Shown here piece after piece: positions 43,484 to 52,866 of a stretch of 64,000 bases of DNA. A program made the position numbers and the translations under genes. Position 1 is the first letter of the stretch, and each line of letters starts with the position of its first letter. The notes beneath the pieces are model-generated. The model was given only the letters and a program-made list of their open reading frames with translations, did no database searches and was not told where the DNA came from. Source of the stretch: Niallia circulans (GTDB lineage: Bacteria; Bacillota; Bacilli; Bacillales; Cytobacillaceae); the NCBI RefSeq assembly GCF_003726095.1, contig NZ_CP026031.1:3720001-3784000 (forward strand). Reading direction: 5' to 3'.

Positions 43484-45013
43484 ATGTTACTAGATAATGA
43501 AATTAAAGGGCAACTGAATCAATATCTGCAAATGATGGAAGGCGATGTTGTTCTTAAGGTTAGCACGGGATCGGATGAAGTATCCCGTGACATGCTAGCC
43601 CTAGTTGATGAACTAGCTACTATGTCATCTCATATCAAAGTAGAAACTGCTGAATTAGAAAGAACACCAAGTTTTAGTGTAAATCGTGTTGGCGAAGATA
43701 CTGGAATTACTTTTGCTGGTATCCCTCTAGGACACGAATTCACTTCTTTAGTATTAGCTTTACTTCAAGTAAGTGGTAGAGCTCCTAAAGTCGATCAAAA
43801 AGTAATCGATCAAATTAAAGCAATCAAAGGTGAATTCCACTTTGAATCTTACATTAGCTTAACTTGCCATAACTGTCCGGATGTAGTACAAGCGTTGAAT
43901 GTGATGAGTCTTATAAACCCTGGTATCACACATACAATGATTGATGGGGCAGCTTTTAAGGAAGAAGTAGAAAGCAAAGATATCATGGCAGTTCCTACTG
44001 TTTTCCTTAATGGGGAATCATTTGGCAGCGGTCGTATGTCATTAGAAGAAATTTTAGCAAAAATGGGCAGCGCTGCTGATGCTTCTGAATTTGCTGATAA
44101 AGATCCATTTGATGTATTAGTAGTTGGCGGTGGTCCGGCTGGTGCAAGTGCTGCAATCTACGCTGCACGTAAAGGAATCCGCACTGGTATCGTTGCAGAA
44201 CGCTTCGGTGGCCAAATCATGGATACGTTAGCTATTGAAAACTTCATTAGTGTGAAGCAAACAGAAGGTCCAAAGCTTGCAGCAAGTCTGGAAGAGCATG
44301 TAAAAGAATATAACATTGACGTTATGAACCTTCAACGTGCTAAACGTTTAGAGAAAAAAGACTTAATAGAAATCGAGTTAGAAAATGGTGCTGTTCTGAA
44401 AAGTAAGTCTGTTATTCTATCAACTGGTGCTCGCTGGCGCAATGTTGGCGTACCGGGAGAAGCAGAATTTAAGAACAAAGGTGTAGCATATTGTCCTCAC
44501 TGTGATGGTCCATTATTTACTGGAAAAGACGTTGCTGTAATCGGCGGCGGTAACTCAGGAATTGAAGCTGCTATCGACTTAGCAGGAATTGTGAAACACG
44601 TAACAGTTCTTGAATTTATGTCGGAATTAAAAGCAGACTCTGTTTTACAAGAGCGCTTAAACAGCCTACCAAATGTTACAGTTCTGAAAAATGTTCAAAC
44701 AAAAGAAATAACTGGTACTGATAAAGTTAACGGTATTACTTATGTTGAACGCGAAACTGGCGAAGAAAAACATATCGAGCTTGCAGGTGTGTTTGTCCAA
44801 ATTGGTCTAGTTCCTAATACAGACTGGTTAGAAGGTACAGTGGAGCGTAACAGAATGGGTGAAATTCTTGTTGATAAGCATGGCGCTACAAGTCTGCCAG
44901 GTGTATTTGCAGCTGGAGATTGTACAGACAGCGCTTATAAGCAAATCATTATTTCCATGGGTTCTGGTGCAACTGCTTCATTAGGTGCATTTGATTATCT
45001 GATCCGTAATTAA
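43484..45013 (+). CDS. ahpF: Alkyl hydroperoxide reductase subunit F
   Basis: 509 residues, NADH-dependent flavoprotein. The N-terminal double-thioredoxin-like domain has the CHNC redox pair at Cys128/Cys131. The C-terminal thioredoxin-reductase module has FAD motif [17 protein letters not shown], a second CPHC pair around residue 335, NAD motif [12 protein letters not shown] and the FAAGDCTDS end. It passes electrons to AhpC. Operon with ahpC; a terminator follows. Confidence 0.97.
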   Translation: MLLDNEIKGQLNQYLQMMEGDVVLKVSTGSDEVSRDMLALVDELATMSSHIKVETAELERTPSFSVNRVGEDTGITFAGIPLGHEFTSLVLALLQVSGRAPKVDQKVIDQIKAIKGEFHFESYISLTCHNCPDVVQALNVMSLINPGITHTMIDGAAFKEEVESKDIMAVPTVFLNGESFGSGRMSLEEILAKMGSAADASEFADKDPFDVLVVGGGPAGASAAIYAARKGIRTGIVAERFGGQIMDTLAIENFISVKQTEGPKLAASLEEHVKEYNIDVMNLQRAKRLEKKDLIEIELENGAVLKSKSVILSTGARWRNVGVPGEAEFKNKGVAYCPHCDGPLFTGKDVAVIGGGNSGIEAAIDLAGIVKHVTVLEFMSELKADSVLQERLNSLPNVTVLKNVQTKEITGTDKVNGITYVERETGEEKHIELAGVFVQIGLVPNTDWLEGTVERNRMGEILVDKHGATSLPGVFAAGDCTDSAYKQIIISMGSGATASLGAFDYLIRN

Positions 45014-45024
45014 TAGATTTTGAG

Positions 45025-45058
45025 AAAGAGCTTCCCTTTTGCGGAGGCTCTTTTTTTG
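45025..45058 (+). terminator. Terminator of ahpCF
   Basis: AAAGAGCTTCC (45025-45035) pairs with GGAGGCTCTTT (45043-45053), one G-U, followed by seven or more T. Confidence 0.85.
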
Positions 45059-45107
45059 TTATGTTGAGGGTATGCAGAGGTGAAGTGATGCTGTTTGGTA
45101 GATATTT

Positions 45108-45520
45108 TGGACTTTGGCTGATTTCCTCTCCGCTTTGGCTGATTCTTCCTCCGCTTTGGCTGATTTCCCCTCCGCTTTGGCTGATTCCTCCTCCGCTTTG
45201 GCTGATTCCTCTCCGCTTTGGCTGATTCCTCCTCCGCTTTGGCTGATTTCCCCTCCGCTTTGGCTGATTTCCCCTCCGCTTTGGCTGATTTCCTCTCCGC
45301 TTTGGCTGATTCCTCCTCCGCTTTGGCTGATTTCTCCCCCACTTTGGCTGATTTCCTCTCCGCTTTGGCTGATTCTTCCTCCGCTTTGGCTGATTTCCTC
45401 TCCGCTTTGGCTGATTCTTCCTCCGCTTTGGCTGATTTCCTCTCCGCTTTGGCTGATTCCTCTCCGCTTTGGCTGATTTCCTCTCCGCTCTGGCTGATTC
45501 CTCCTCTACTTTGGCTGATA
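45108..45520. repeat. Tandem array of about 19-20 copies of a 21-bp repeat
   Basis: The unit is CTTTGGCTGATTYCYYCTCCG; two copies are 20 bp. The half GCTTTGGCTGATT is nearly invariant, and variation is confined to the C/T-rich half. Because 21 is a multiple of 3 and no unit contains a stop in several frames, long frames are open on both strands (for example heptads such as SAKAERK and QSGEEIS on the minus strand). None has a credible start: one begins inside the neighbouring terminator. I therefore treat it as a non-coding minisatellite between ahpF and the acetyltransferase gene. Confidence 0.92.
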
Positions 45521-45608
45521 TACCACAATTACGGACTATATCTCCCTCATCTGCTGCCATTCCACTATACCTCATAGGCCAAATAAGCTCCCTATCGCTT
45601 TTACCAAT

Positions 45609-45643
45609 AAAAAAGAGGTCTGTCCACAAAAAGGACAGACCTC
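45609..45643 (-). terminator. Terminator of the acetyltransferase gene
   Basis: A perfect 11-bp stem (GAGGTCTGTCC 45615-45625 with GGACAGACCTC 45633-45643) is followed on the minus strand by CTTTTTTATTGG. Confidence 0.88.
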
Positions 45644-45658
45644 AACCACCACTCCACA

Positions 45659-46108
45659 TTATTTTAACTCCAACTCCATCCACTCATCCGTTTCCTTAAA
45701 GCCGAACTTCTTATAAACAGGTCTGCCAAGCTTTGAAGCACCTAACCACATTTTCTTAATACCTAAGTTTTTAGCTTCCTCCACTAATTTTGTTAGTAGA
45801 GTGGTAGCTATTCCTTTTCCGCGATGAGCATTCTTTGTATACATATTGGTTACATATGCTTTTTTTCCACTCTTATTGGTATAGGTAGGGGGAAATTCAT
45901 ATATTACGATAGCTCCTGTTGCAATTATTTCATTCTTCTCCATTACTAGCCATTGGATAAGGGAACCCTCTGCTAATTTCCTTTGAAAGAAATCTTCCAG
46001 CTCGTCATTAATATCTTTATCTGCTGAAACTCCCTCATCTATTAACTGATTTTTTCTTAGCTCTATTAGCATATTAATATCCTTAATAGTTGCTTTACGA
46101 TAATCCAT
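45659..46108 (-). CDS. GNAT family N-acetyltransferase
   Basis: 149 residues. The GNAT fold is shown by IATGAIVIYEF (beta strands), VTNMYTKNAHRGKGIATTLL (acetyl-CoA binding R-G-K-G-I-A) and YKKFGFKETDEWMELEL at the end. The acceptor cannot be predicted. GAGGG lies before the ATG. It is probably a single-gene unit, 44 bp downstream of the DUF368 gene, and could also be its operon partner. Confidence 0.9.
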   Translation of the reverse strand: MDYRKATIKDINMLIELRKNQLIDEGVSADKDINDELEDFFQRKLAEGSLIQWLVMEKNEIIATGAIVIYEFPPTYTNKSGKKAYVTNMYTKNAHRGKGIATTLLTKLVEEAKNLGIKKMWLGASKLGRPVYKKFGFKETDEWMELELK

Positions 46109-46152
46109 CCTATTCCCTCTTCCTAAATATTATTGTTATTTTCTCTGATAAC

Positions 46153-46962
46153 TTATTTTTTCAAGCCAAATAGCGTAGTTACACTAAGCCCTAACCCAAA
46201 TGTAATAATACATAAGATTATACTAGTGGCTCCCGAAACCATACCAGGAAAAACAACAAAAAGAGAACCGATAATTAATCCAATAATGATTGCATATGTG
46301 ATATGCGGGAAATGTGAAAGAGCATATTTAATCCCTTTGCTACTCCCGATAAATCCAATTATTGCTCCAAGTCCAAGTACGATAATCACTGGGATATTCC
46401 ATGTTGACAAGGCATTAATTGCTGTTGAATAAACTCCAAGTAACAGTAAAATAAACGATCCACTAATCCCGGGAAGCAGCATAGCCATGCTGGCTAACCA
46501 ACCAGATAAAAACAATCCCAGAACCGACCATACAGTTAAGGAAGTAATCGGCTCTATTGATTTAACAGGATGCATGAATGCCATGGATGCGATAATAATA
46601 GCAGCAATTGTTAAAATAATATAATGTCCAGAACCAAAATTCTTTTTCGGCCGAGCCTCTTTTAACATAAGTGGAATTACACCGATAATTAAACCAATAA
46701 AGAAAAATTGTGTTGGCTCATGATAATTTTCCAGTAAAAATTCTATTAATCTACTTAGTAATAAAAGGGCAGCACCCATCCCAACTGCTAATGGTATTAA
46801 AAAGCCGAGTTGTTTCTTCCAGTTCCTACTAAAGAAACCGCTAATTGCATCGAGCAAACGGTCATAGATGCCCAAAATGACGGCAATTGTTCCCCCGCTC
46901 ACTCCCGGTATTAAATCACTTATCCCCATAATAAATCCTCTATATAAGTTTTTCCATTCCAC
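46153..46962 (-). CDS. DUF368 membrane protein, probable undecaprenyl-phosphate translocase (PopT type)
   Basis: 269 residues with about eight membrane helices. The hallmark DLIPGVSGGTIAVILGIYDRLLDAI is near the N-terminus, with a second inverted-repeat motif LLPGISGSFILLLLGVY and a third FPGMVSGAT. DUF368 proteins were recently shown to move undecaprenyl phosphate back across the membrane in cell-envelope synthesis (PopT). That role is transferred from the family. A GTG start with AAAGGA upstream. No envelope genes adjoin it. Confidence 0.85.
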   Translation of the reverse strand: MEWKNLYRGFIMGISDLIPGVSGGTIAVILGIYDRLLDAISGFFSRNWKKQLGFLIPLAVGMGAALLLLSRLIEFLLENYHEPTQFFFIGLIIGVIPLMLKEARPKKNFGSGHYIILTIAAIIIASMAFMHPVKSIEPITSLTVWSVLGLFLSGWLASMAMLLPGISGSFILLLLGVYSTAINALSTWNIPVIIVLGLGAIIGFIGSSKGIKYALSHFPHITYAIIIGLIIGSLFVVFPGMVSGATSIILCIITFGLGLSVTTLFGLKK

Positions 46963-47137
46963 TAATTTTTCATTTCCTTTCTATTCTTCTAATTACATAT
47001 TTTTTAAAGATTGATAGTATTTTCCTAACTCTATCATACCATAATTCTGAATCTTCCTTCCTTTTTCAAAATAAAAGATCTTCAATTTAAAACCAGTCTA
47101 AATATACTAAACCTTTCAATAATTATCCAACAATAAC

Positions 47138-47167
47138 TTTACAAATATATCTTTTAGTAGGTATAAT
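47138..47167 (+). promoter_or_regulatory. Promoter of the second oppA gene
   Basis: TTTACA (47138-47143) and TATAAT (47162-47167) are 18 bp apart, 75 bp before the start: same boxes and spacing as at oppA (7887-7916). Confidence 0.75.
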
Positions 47168-47241
47168 AATTTTTATAGTTTTGAATGTTCAATAGATAGA
47201 TAATATTCAGAATTAATGATTATAAACAGGGGGAATACTTC

Positions 47242-48903
47242 ATGAAACGAAAAAATTGGTTATTACTTCTTATGTTTGCATTTGTGCTAAGTGTATTAGC
47301 TGCATGCTCTGGCGATAAAACCGACGTTTCTACCGACTCAAAAGATAAGGACGGTAAATCAGACGAAAAAGTCCTTAACTTTATAAATCCAGAGGCAATT
47401 CCGTCAATGGATCCAGCTTTAGCTACAGATGAATCTTCATTTGTTTATCTTGGTGCAACAATGGAAGGGCTTTACCGTTTAGATAAAGATACACAGCCAT
47501 CACCAGGTATTGCAACTGATCACAAAGTTAGTGATGATGGGTTAACTTGGACGTTTACATTAAGACAAGATGCAAAATGGTCAAATGGTGACCCAGTTAC
47601 AGCAAATGACTTTGTGTATGCATGGCAACGCGCTGTTAATCCAGACACTAAATCGGAATATGGTCCTTATATGATGAATGGTGTCATTAAAAATGCTGCT
47701 GCTATCAGTTCTGGGGAACTAGCTGTTGATCAATTAGGGGTGAAGGCGGACGGTGATTATACACTTGTTGTAGAATTAGAAAACCCAACACCTTATTTTG
47801 AGACATTAACTACTTTTGGCACCTTCTTACCATTAAACCAAAAGTTTGTGGAAGAAAAAGGAGATAAATTTGCAACAAGTTCAGAAAACTTATTAGCAAA
47901 CGGGCCTTATAGCATTACTGACTGGGATAGTACAGGTAATTCATGGGTACTTGCAAAAAATAATAGTTATTGGGATGCAAGCACTGTTAAAATGGATAAA
48001 TTGACATTTGAAGTAGTAAAAGACCCACAAACAGCTCTAAGCTTATATGAAAAAGGAACAGTTGATCGAATGGATCTTACATCTGATTTAGTTGACCAAT
48101 ATTCAACTGATGAGAATTATGTTGTTTCAGCAGACACGTTTTTATATTTCCTTAAATTTAACCAAACAAAATCAGAAGCCTTGGCTAACAAAAACATTCG
48201 TTTAGCGCTTAGCCGCGCCTTTGACAAAGATGCTTTAGTTAATGAAATCTTAAATAACGGTTCTATCGTAGCGAACGGACTTGTCCCAGCTGACTTTACT
48301 CCAATGCCAGAAACTGGTGAGGACTTCCGTAAAGTTAGTGGAGATCTTGTTACTTATGATTTACAAGCAGCTAAAGACTACTGGGCAAAAGGCTTAAAAG
48401 AATTAGGTACAGATAAAGTTTCTCTAGAGTTTTTAGCAGATGATGATGCAACAACCAAAACTTTAGTTGAATATGTGGCTAATCAGTTATCTACAAACTT
48501 AGAAGGCTTGAATATTAAAATTAAACAAGTTCCAAAAAAGCAACGACTTGATTTAGATACTAGCATGGATTATGAGCTGCAACTTTCTAGATGGGGCCCT
48601 GACTTCCTTGACCCATTCACATACTTGAACCTGTGGATTACCGATGGAGGAAACAATAAAACAGGCTATTCTAATAAAGAATATGATCAATTAGTTGGCG
48701 ATACAGCAACTAAACTTGCAACTGATAATGTTGCTCGTTATGATAACTTCTTAAAAGCTGAAAAGCTATTATTCGAAGATGCTCCAATTGCACCTGTTTA
48801 TCAAGCATCAAGAGCACAATTAATTTCACCAAAAGTAAAGAATGTGTTTGTAAACCCATTCGGAGCAACTTATGAATATAAGTGGGCAGATGTAGGAGAA
48901 TAA
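47242..48903 (+). CDS. Orphan oligopeptide-binding lipoprotein (OppA paralogue)
   Basis: 553 residues. A lipoprotein signal ends in LAACSGDK. It is a family 5 solute-binding protein closely similar to OppA at 6156-7823: LRQDAKWSNGDPVTANDFVYAWQRAVNP, TTFGTFLPLNQKFVEEKGDKFATSS and NGLVPADFTPMP are shared almost word for word. No permease or ATPase genes accompany it, so it probably feeds the OppBCDF channel with different peptides. GGGGG precedes the ATG. It is monocistronic, ending at a bidirectional terminator. Confidence 0.92.
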   Translation: MKRKNWLLLLMFAFVLSVLAACSGDKTDVSTDSKDKDGKSDEKVLNFINPEAIPSMDPALATDESSFVYLGATMEGLYRLDKDTQPSPGIATDHKVSDDGLTWTFTLRQDAKWSNGDPVTANDFVYAWQRAVNPDTKSEYGPYMMNGVIKNAAAISSGELAVDQLGVKADGDYTLVVELENPTPYFETLTTFGTFLPLNQKFVEEKGDKFATSSENLLANGPYSITDWDSTGNSWVLAKNNSYWDASTVKMDKLTFEVVKDPQTALSLYEKGTVDRMDLTSDLVDQYSTDENYVVSADTFLYFLKFNQTKSEALANKNIRLALSRAFDKDALVNEILNNGSIVANGLVPADFTPMPETGEDFRKVSGDLVTYDLQAAKDYWAKGLKELGTDKVSLEFLADDDATTKTLVEYVANQLSTNLEGLNIKIKQVPKKQRLDLDTSMDYELQLSRWGPDFLDPFTYLNLWITDGGNNKTGYSNKEYDQLVGDTATKLATDNVARYDNFLKAEKLLFEDAPIAPVYQASRAQLISPKVKNVFVNPFGATYEYKWADVGE

Positions 48904-48915
48904 GAATTAACTTAA

Positions 48916-48955
48916 AAAGCGGGAGTATACCTATTTTGGTAACTCCCGCCTTTTA
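48916..48955. terminator. Bidirectional terminator between the second oppA and the LicR-type gene
   Basis: GCGGGAGTATACC (48919-48931) pairs with GGTAACTCCCGC (48938-48949), with one unpaired base, and has T-runs on both strands. Confidence 0.85.
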
Positions 48956-48966
48956 GTTTCTACCCA

Positions 48967-50901
48967 TTAAGCTTCCTTCATTATGCGGATAAATTCTTCA
49001 TACATACTTGCCTTTAATATTTTATGAACACTTGTGTGGTCCTCAATAAATTTACCGAGGACATCATACATTTCCTGCAAATCCTCTTGACTGTTCTTTT
49101 TTACACATAATAAAAAGATAATCTGAACTGAGTTATTATTCCAATCAATCGGCTTTTCTAGGGTGCATACACAGACAAATGTTTTTTCTGTTTGCGGGGT
49201 AATCGGATGCGGGATAGCAACCAAATTCCCATAAGCGGTTGGTGCTACCTTTTCTCTTTCATATACCGCATCTAAAAATGGTTTTCCCACTAACCCTTTC
49301 TCCATTAGCTGTGTATGTAAAAAGGTTAAAACTTCCTCTTGGGAATGGAATATTTTCTTTAAAAAAATGAGATCTTGGCGAAAAAAGGACTCGATTGGCT
49401 GATGACTACTTTGAGTTAGAATAAATTTTTCAATGGCCTTTAAATCACTTTCCTTCAATATTGCATTTACCTCAATGACTGGAATGTCAAAGCTCTCCTT
49501 AAAGGGGATAGAGCTAACGATAAAGTCCACTTCATTTAAATTATATTGATCGAGCATATAATATTCTGTTGTCCCAACCACATCTAAATTACTGCCAAAA
49601 TAAGATTTGAGACGATAATAAATTAACTGAGCGGTTCCAAGCCCAGAAGCACATACAACTAAGCAGCGTTTTGGACCTGAACGTAATTTGGTTCTTTCCA
49701 TTGCTGCTCCAATATGAAGCGCCAAATAACCAACTTCATTTTCATCCATTTCGATTCCTGTGTATTCTTTAATGGCCATTCCTGCAATAATTCCCGCTTC
49801 ATAGGCAAGTGGATAGTTATTTTTAATTTCTTGCAACATAGGGTTTCTTATATTCATGCCGTATTTAATGCGGTTAACTGCAGGCTTTAAATGCATACTC
49901 ATTCCAAAGATAAGTTCTTCATCCTTTTCAATGCCTAAATCTAATTTTTCTTCTATTTTGGACAAAACAAAATGAACCAGCTGAAGAATATCATCCTCAA
50001 TTACATGATCAATATGGCCCTTTTTCTGAGTAACTAGCTTTGTTCCAAGTAAATGCATAGCAATATAGGCAATCTCCGCCTGCGGAAACTTAATTTGGTA
50101 TAGATCTTCTACTTCCTTCACAATTTCATTTGCTACATGATATTCCCTTTGTTGTTCAATTTCATCCATATCGGCGTGAAATATTGCCACATAATGACCA
50201 CTAACAATCCGCTTTTGGGCGATTACAATATGAATCAATAAATTATTAATAGCGATATCCGATAAAGTAATTTGATACTTTTTTATTTGTCTTAAAATAA
50301 TTTCTTGGATATTATCCATTTTCTCTTCATTAAAAATAGAAGGATGAGGACTATCTATTGTACTGATTGTTTGTTTTTTACGATCAAGTACATACTCTGA
50401 TAAACAAAATCGCACTTTAATTTCATCCCCAACTGCTTTAAGTCCATAATTCGGTCGTGCTTCTAATATAATGTCATACTTTTGAAGGATTTCTTTCACA
50501 TGCTTAATGTCTTGTTGAATAGTAGACTTACTGACAAACAGTTCATCTGCGAGATCATCTAATTTAAAGTATTGATCATTTAATAAAAACCGGATAATAA
50601 TATAAGTTACTCTGTCCTCTGGCGTTTTAGGAATACCAGTATGAGAAAGTGAGTTTTCTACAAATATAGAATGTAAATACTGCTGAAATACTGCTTTATC
50701 CCAAATCTCTAACGTATAACCTTTTGAGATAACGGAAATTATTTTTGCTCCATGATTATTTAATATAGCATCTAGATTTTTAATATCTTCTCGCGTTGTT
50801 CGCGCAGTCACATGATTAACAGTAGCTAAATATTCACCTGTTACCGGTGTATCCGCTACCAATAATTCACTTAATACTTGTTTCATTCGGGAGCTTAACA
50901 A
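48967..50901 (-). CDS. LicR-type PRD-containing transcriptional activator
   Basis: About 645 residues. Domain order: two N-terminal HTH modules (about 5-60 and 95-150), PRD1 (NLLIHIVIAQKRI), PRD2 (EVGYLALHIGAAMERT), an EIIB-like domain with the Cys in CLVVCASGLGTAQL, and a mannitol-type EIIA domain with the His in GNLVAIPHPITPQT. These receive phosphate from HPr and the PTS, tying activity to substrate import. The TTG at 50901 has AAGGAG 8 bp before it; an ATG at 50919 overlaps that site. It follows the PTS/GH1 genes but is cut off by a strong terminator, so it is expressed separately. Confidence 0.88.
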   Translation of the reverse strand: MLSSRMKQVLSELLVADTPVTGEYLATVNHVTARTTREDIKNLDAILNNHGAKIISVISKGYTLEIWDKAVFQQYLHSIFVENSLSHTGIPKTPEDRVTYIIIRFLLNDQYFKLDDLADELFVSKSTIQQDIKHVKEILQKYDIILEARPNYGLKAVGDEIKVRFCLSEYVLDRKKQTISTIDSPHPSIFNEEKMDNIQEIILRQIKKYQITLSDIAINNLLIHIVIAQKRIVSGHYVAIFHADMDEIEQQREYHVANEIVKEVEDLYQIKFPQAEIAYIAMHLLGTKLVTQKKGHIDHVIEDDILQLVHFVLSKIEEKLDLGIEKDEELIFGMSMHLKPAVNRIKYGMNIRNPMLQEIKNNYPLAYEAGIIAGMAIKEYTGIEMDENEVGYLALHIGAAMERTKLRSGPKRCLVVCASGLGTAQLIYYRLKSYFGSNLDVVGTTEYYMLDQYNLNEVDFIVSSIPFKESFDIPVIEVNAILKESDLKAIEKFILTQSSHQPIESFFRQDLIFLKKIFHSQEEVLTFLHTQLMEKGLVGKPFLDAVYEREKVAPTAYGNLVAIPHPITPQTEKTFVCVCTLEKPIDWNNNSVQIIFLLCVKKNSQEDLQEMYDVLGKFIEDHTSVHKILKASMYEEFIRIMKEA

Positions 50902-50949
50902 AATAAAGTCTCCTTCCATTCGTTTTTTACAATTTTACCCATATGCATT

Positions 50950-50991
50950 TTTACTCAAAAAGGTTCTGATCTTAACTCTTGATCAGAACCT
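50950..50991 (-). terminator. Terminator of the PTS/GH1 operon
   Basis: A perfect 11-bp stem (AGGTTCTGATC 50961-50971 with GATCAGAACCT 50981-50991) is followed on the minus strand by TTTTTGAG. Confidence 0.88.
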
Positions 50992-51037
50992 ATCTTGATA
51001 TCTAGAAAGATTATATCAGAAACATTCACTGTTGTTC

Positions 51038-52429
51038 CTAAAATCCATTATTGGCTGCTACATTTTTAAACCAGTAAGCACTTTTCTTTGGTGTTCTGGT
51101 TTGTGTTTTTAAATCTACTGAAATAAAACCGTAGCGATTTTTATAGGCATTGGACCAAGACCAATTATCCATGAATGTCCATAGATGATATCCCTTAACA
51201 TTACAGCCCTCTTCAATAGACCTATACAGCCATTGTAAATGTCCTTCAATAAACTTAATACGATAATCATCTTGAATTTGACCATCTTTCAAGAAACGCT
51301 CTTCATCTTGAACTCCCATGCCATTTTCAGAAATAAAGGATTCCACATTCCCATAGTTTTCCTTTAAATTCATCATGATATCGTAAATACCTTTTTCGTA
51401 AATTTCCCAGCCGCGATAAGGATTCATTTTTCTGCCTGGCATCTCATAGGAGTCAAAGAACCATTCTGGCATAAAAGGGCTATACGGATTTGGTAAATGC
51501 TCTTTCGCCTTCACTCGGCGGGGTTGATAGTAGTTGACTCCAAGAACATCGACTGTATTTTCTTTAATTAGTTCTAAATCTCCTTGCTCACTATTTGGTA
51601 GTTGTCCATGTTCACGTAATATTTCTACTAATTCCTCTGGATATTCACCAAGTACAGCAGGATCTAAGAAACTTCTATTAAAGAATAAATCACAAATATT
51701 CGCTGCTTTCATATCATACGGATTCTGGCTTCTTGGGTAGGATGGCGTTAAATTTAACACAATCCCTATTTTTGTATCTTTGTCTTGATTCCATCCTCGA
51801 AAAGCTTGAACAGCTTTCGCATGTGCTAAAACTGTATGATAGGCTACTTGTGCAGCCTTCTTAAAATCTACGATATTCGGATAATGGAAATCATATAAAT
51901 ATCCACCTTCGACCGGAACAATCGGTTCATTGAACGTAAACCATTTTTTCACACGATCACCGAATAGCTGGAAGGATTGTAAAGCATAGGCTTGGTATGC
52001 ATCCACAACTTCGCGATTTTCCCAACCACCGATTTTCTGCATTTCTAGCGGCATATCAAAATGATACAGGGTAACGAATGGTTCGATTCCATTAGCTAAT
52101 AGCTCATCAATTACATTATTGTAAAAAGTTACAGCTTCTGGGTTCACTTCTCCCCGTCCGTTTGGAATTAATCTAGACCAAGAAATAGATAAGCGGAAAG
52201 AATTATGCCCAATTTCCTTCATCAATTGAATATCTTCTTTATATTGATAATAGAAATTAGAAGTAGTTTCTGGCCCTACATTGTCAAAAAAGCGATTTGG
52301 TTCTGCCTCATACCAATGGTCCCAAATGTTTTTTCCTTTTCCTGCTTCATTCGCTGCTCCTTCTATCTGTGTTGCAGATGTGGCGCTTCCCCACCAAAAA
52401 CCTTTAGGAAATTTGTATTGAACAGTCAT
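51038..52429 (-). CDS. GH1 6-phospho-beta-glucosidase
   Basis: 463 residues, cytoplasmic. The acid/base Glu168 is in FTFNEP and the nucleophile Glu368 in SFISENGMG. The C-terminal SWSNAYKNRYGFISVD supplies the Ser/Lys/Tyr phosphate-binding set of phospho-glucosidases, so the substrate arrives phosphorylated by the adjacent PTS. GGAGG precedes the ATG. It is the fourth gene of the operon after EIIB, EIIC and EIIA; equivalent to licH/celF functionally but of GH1 rather than GH4. Confidence 0.93.
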   Translation of the reverse strand: MTVQYKFPKGFWWGSATSATQIEGAANEAGKGKNIWDHWYEAEPNRFFDNVGPETTSNFYYQYKEDIQLMKEIGHNSFRLSISWSRLIPNGRGEVNPEAVTFYNNVIDELLANGIEPFVTLYHFDMPLEMQKIGGWENREVVDAYQAYALQSFQLFGDRVKKWFTFNEPIVPVEGGYLYDFHYPNIVDFKKAAQVAYHTVLAHAKAVQAFRGWNQDKDTKIGIVLNLTPSYPRSQNPYDMKAANICDLFFNRSFLDPAVLGEYPEELVEILREHGQLPNSEQGDLELIKENTVDVLGVNYYQPRRVKAKEHLPNPYSPFMPEWFFDSYEMPGRKMNPYRGWEIYEKGIYDIMMNLKENYGNVESFISENGMGVQDEERFLKDGQIQDDYRIKFIEGHLQWLYRSIEEGCNVKGYHLWTFMDNWSWSNAYKNRYGFISVDLKTQTRTPKKSAYWFKNVAANNGF

Positions 52430-52447
52430 TTTAAGAAACCTCCAAAA

Positions 52448-52762
52448 TTATTTATTACGATAAATCTCAATTATTTCAGTAGCCAAATCACGAACAGTAA
52501 TAGCTGTCATCAAATGATCTTGAGAATGAACTAAAATCACATTCACGCTCGCACCATTTCCGCTCGCTTCCTCTTGGAGTAGTTTCGTTTGAAAACCATG
52601 CGCTTTACCAAGTTCAGTACTTGATTCTTCTAGTAATCGATCCGCTTCTTCAAAGTTTCCTTCTTTTGCTTCTTGTATTGCTTCCATTGCACATGAACGG
52701 CCATTTCCAGCAAAAAGAATTATTTGAAAAGCTATTTCTGTCATTTTGTTATCTGTTTCCAT
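52448..52762 (-). CDS. PTS lactose/cellobiose-type EIIA
   Basis: About 104 residues, all-helical trimeric EIIA. The segment [23 protein letters not shown] and the C-terminal [12 protein letters not shown] are typical; the phosphorylated His is earlier in the family pattern. The ATG at 52762 has GGAG upstream and is preferred to a GTG at 52771. It passes phosphate from HPr to EIIB. Confidence 0.9.
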   Translation of the reverse strand: METDNKMTEIAFQIILFAGNGRSCAMEAIQEAKEGNFEEADRLLEESSTELGKAHGFQTKLLQEEASGNGASVNVILVHSQDHLMTAITVRDLATEIIEIYRNK

Positions 52763-52866
52763 CCCTGTCACTCCATTTCTAAAACTAAAGGGGGTTTACA
52801 CTTAAGGTTAACTAAGGTAAATCCCCTTCCTCTTAATGTAAAACTTATTTCTATCTTGCTGACTGC

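Noticed and set aside
44949..45629. Long open frames on both strands through the 21-bp array (minus 44949-45629 and 45010-45528; plus 45114-45476 and 45218-45577).
   Set aside because: They exist only because the unit is stop-free and 21 bp long. One starts within the acetyltransferase terminator, another at a TTG without a ribosome binding site, and one overlaps the ahpF end.
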